Below are positions 5,717 through 6,063 of a DNA stretch of 6,063 nucleotides, in pieces. This stretch comes from G041228335 sp964580905 (GTDB lineage Bacteria; Pseudomonadota; Alphaproteobacteria; Puniceispirillales; UBA1172). Position numbers and translations under genes: made by a program. The DNA lies in contig CAZOLR010000063.1 in NCBI GenBank assembly GCA_964580905.1, positions 1-6,063 of the forward strand, given 5' to 3'. Every line of letters starts with the position of its first letter. Position 1 is the first letter of the stretch. The notes beneath the pieces were generated by a model. The model had not been told where the DNA came from, made no database searches, and saw only the letters and a program-made list of their open reading frames with translations.

Positions 5717-6063
5717 ATGGCACTTAAAATCAGACTGGCCCGTGGTGGCGCCAAAAAACGTCCGTATTACCGCATTGTGGTTGCCGAAGCCTCGGCGCCC
5801 CGGGATGGCCGTTTCGTTGAGCGCGTCGGGTCCTATAACCCGATGGTTCCAAAGGATCATCCGGAGCGGCTGACCCTCGATTCCGAACGGGCTATGTACT
5901 GGATCTCCAAGGGTGCAAAACCAACCGAGCGGGTGCAGAAAATGATGGCTCAGCTGGGGCTCATCGAAGCGCCAGCACTTCGCGAACAGCCGAAAAAGTC
6001 GGCGCCGGGCAGAAAGCGTCAGGAGCGTGAAGCGGAAGCCGCGGAAGCCGCCGCCGCGGCCGC
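5717..6063 (+). CDS. rpsP: 30S ribosomal protein S16, 5' part with C-terminal extension
   Basis: The frame opens with MALKIRLARGGAKKRPYYRI, the characteristic S16 N-terminus, and continues through VVAEASAPRDGRFVERVGSYNP, then RLTLDSERAMYWISKGAKPTERV. S16 binds 16S rRNA in the small-subunit body and helps assembly. The conserved core of roughly 80 residues matches the E. coli length (82), but the frame stays open to the window edge. It gives at least 115 residues, with a tail rich in Lys/Arg and then Glu/Ala (from about residue 85) ending in an alanine run. Such tails are familiar in alphaproteobacterial S16. The stop lies outside the window, so total length is unknown. The strong ribosome binding site 6 bases upstream supports the start. 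rimM, trmD and rplS would be expected next, by analogy with other bacteria. Confidence 0.97.
   Translation, partial: MALKIRLARGGAKKRPYYRIVVAEASAPRDGRFVERVGSYNPMVPKDHPERLTLDSERAMYWISKGAKPTERVQKMMAQLGLIEAPALREQPKKSAPGRKRQEREAEAAEAAAAA

Noticed and set aside
6056..6063. GCGGCCGC (a NotI site) exactly at the window end, suggesting a cloning junction
   Set aside because: It lies in the alanine-codon run of the rpsP tail in the correct frame, so GC-rich alanine codons explain it.

Overview
The window is a compact, all plus-strand stretch of bacterial chromosome carrying core housekeeping genes. The order is xth (3' part) - dapF - mtaB - ftsY - ffh - rpsP (5' part). The likely source is an alphaproteobacterium. 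Supporting signs are the clustering of dapF, mtaB, ftsY, ffh and rpsP, the arginine in the Ffh G4 motif (TRADGD instead of TKxDGD), the Gly/Met/Pro-rich basic tail of Ffh, and the charged Ala-rich extension on ribosomal protein S16. Genus or family cannot be fixed from the sequence alone. A run of exactly 100 N shows that this is a scaffolded draft assembly, possibly from a metagenome.

Layout. Positions 1-513 hold the catalytic C-terminal part of an exonuclease III-type AP endonuclease. dapF (551-1393) makes meso-diaminopimelate for lysine and peptidoglycan. It overlaps mtaB (1390-2715), a radical-SAM tRNA methylthiotransferase, by ATGA. mtaB in turn shares one base with ftsY (2715-4011) in TAATG. 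ftsY is the SRP receptor and is interrupted in its N-terminal acidic linker by the N gap (2898-2997). A 152-base spacer (4012-4163) follows, containing three inverted repeats in a row. Then come ffh (4164-5663), the SRP GTPase, and after 53 bases rpsP (5717 to the window end), encoding ribosomal protein S16.

How the genes work together. dapF-mtaB-ftsY look like one translationally coupled transcription unit, joining cell-wall precursor synthesis, tRNA modification at position 37 and membrane targeting. FtsY and Ffh are the two partner GTPases of co-translational protein targeting. rpsP normally heads a ribosomal/tRNA-modification operon (rpsP-rimM-trmD-rplS), which probably continues beyond the window. 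The SRP RNA gene is not in this window.

I see no undescribed system here. The points worth a second look are the assembly gap and its reading-frame consequences, the repeat-rich disordered segments of FtsY and Ffh, the structured ftsY-ffh spacer, and the distant ribosome binding site of ffh.
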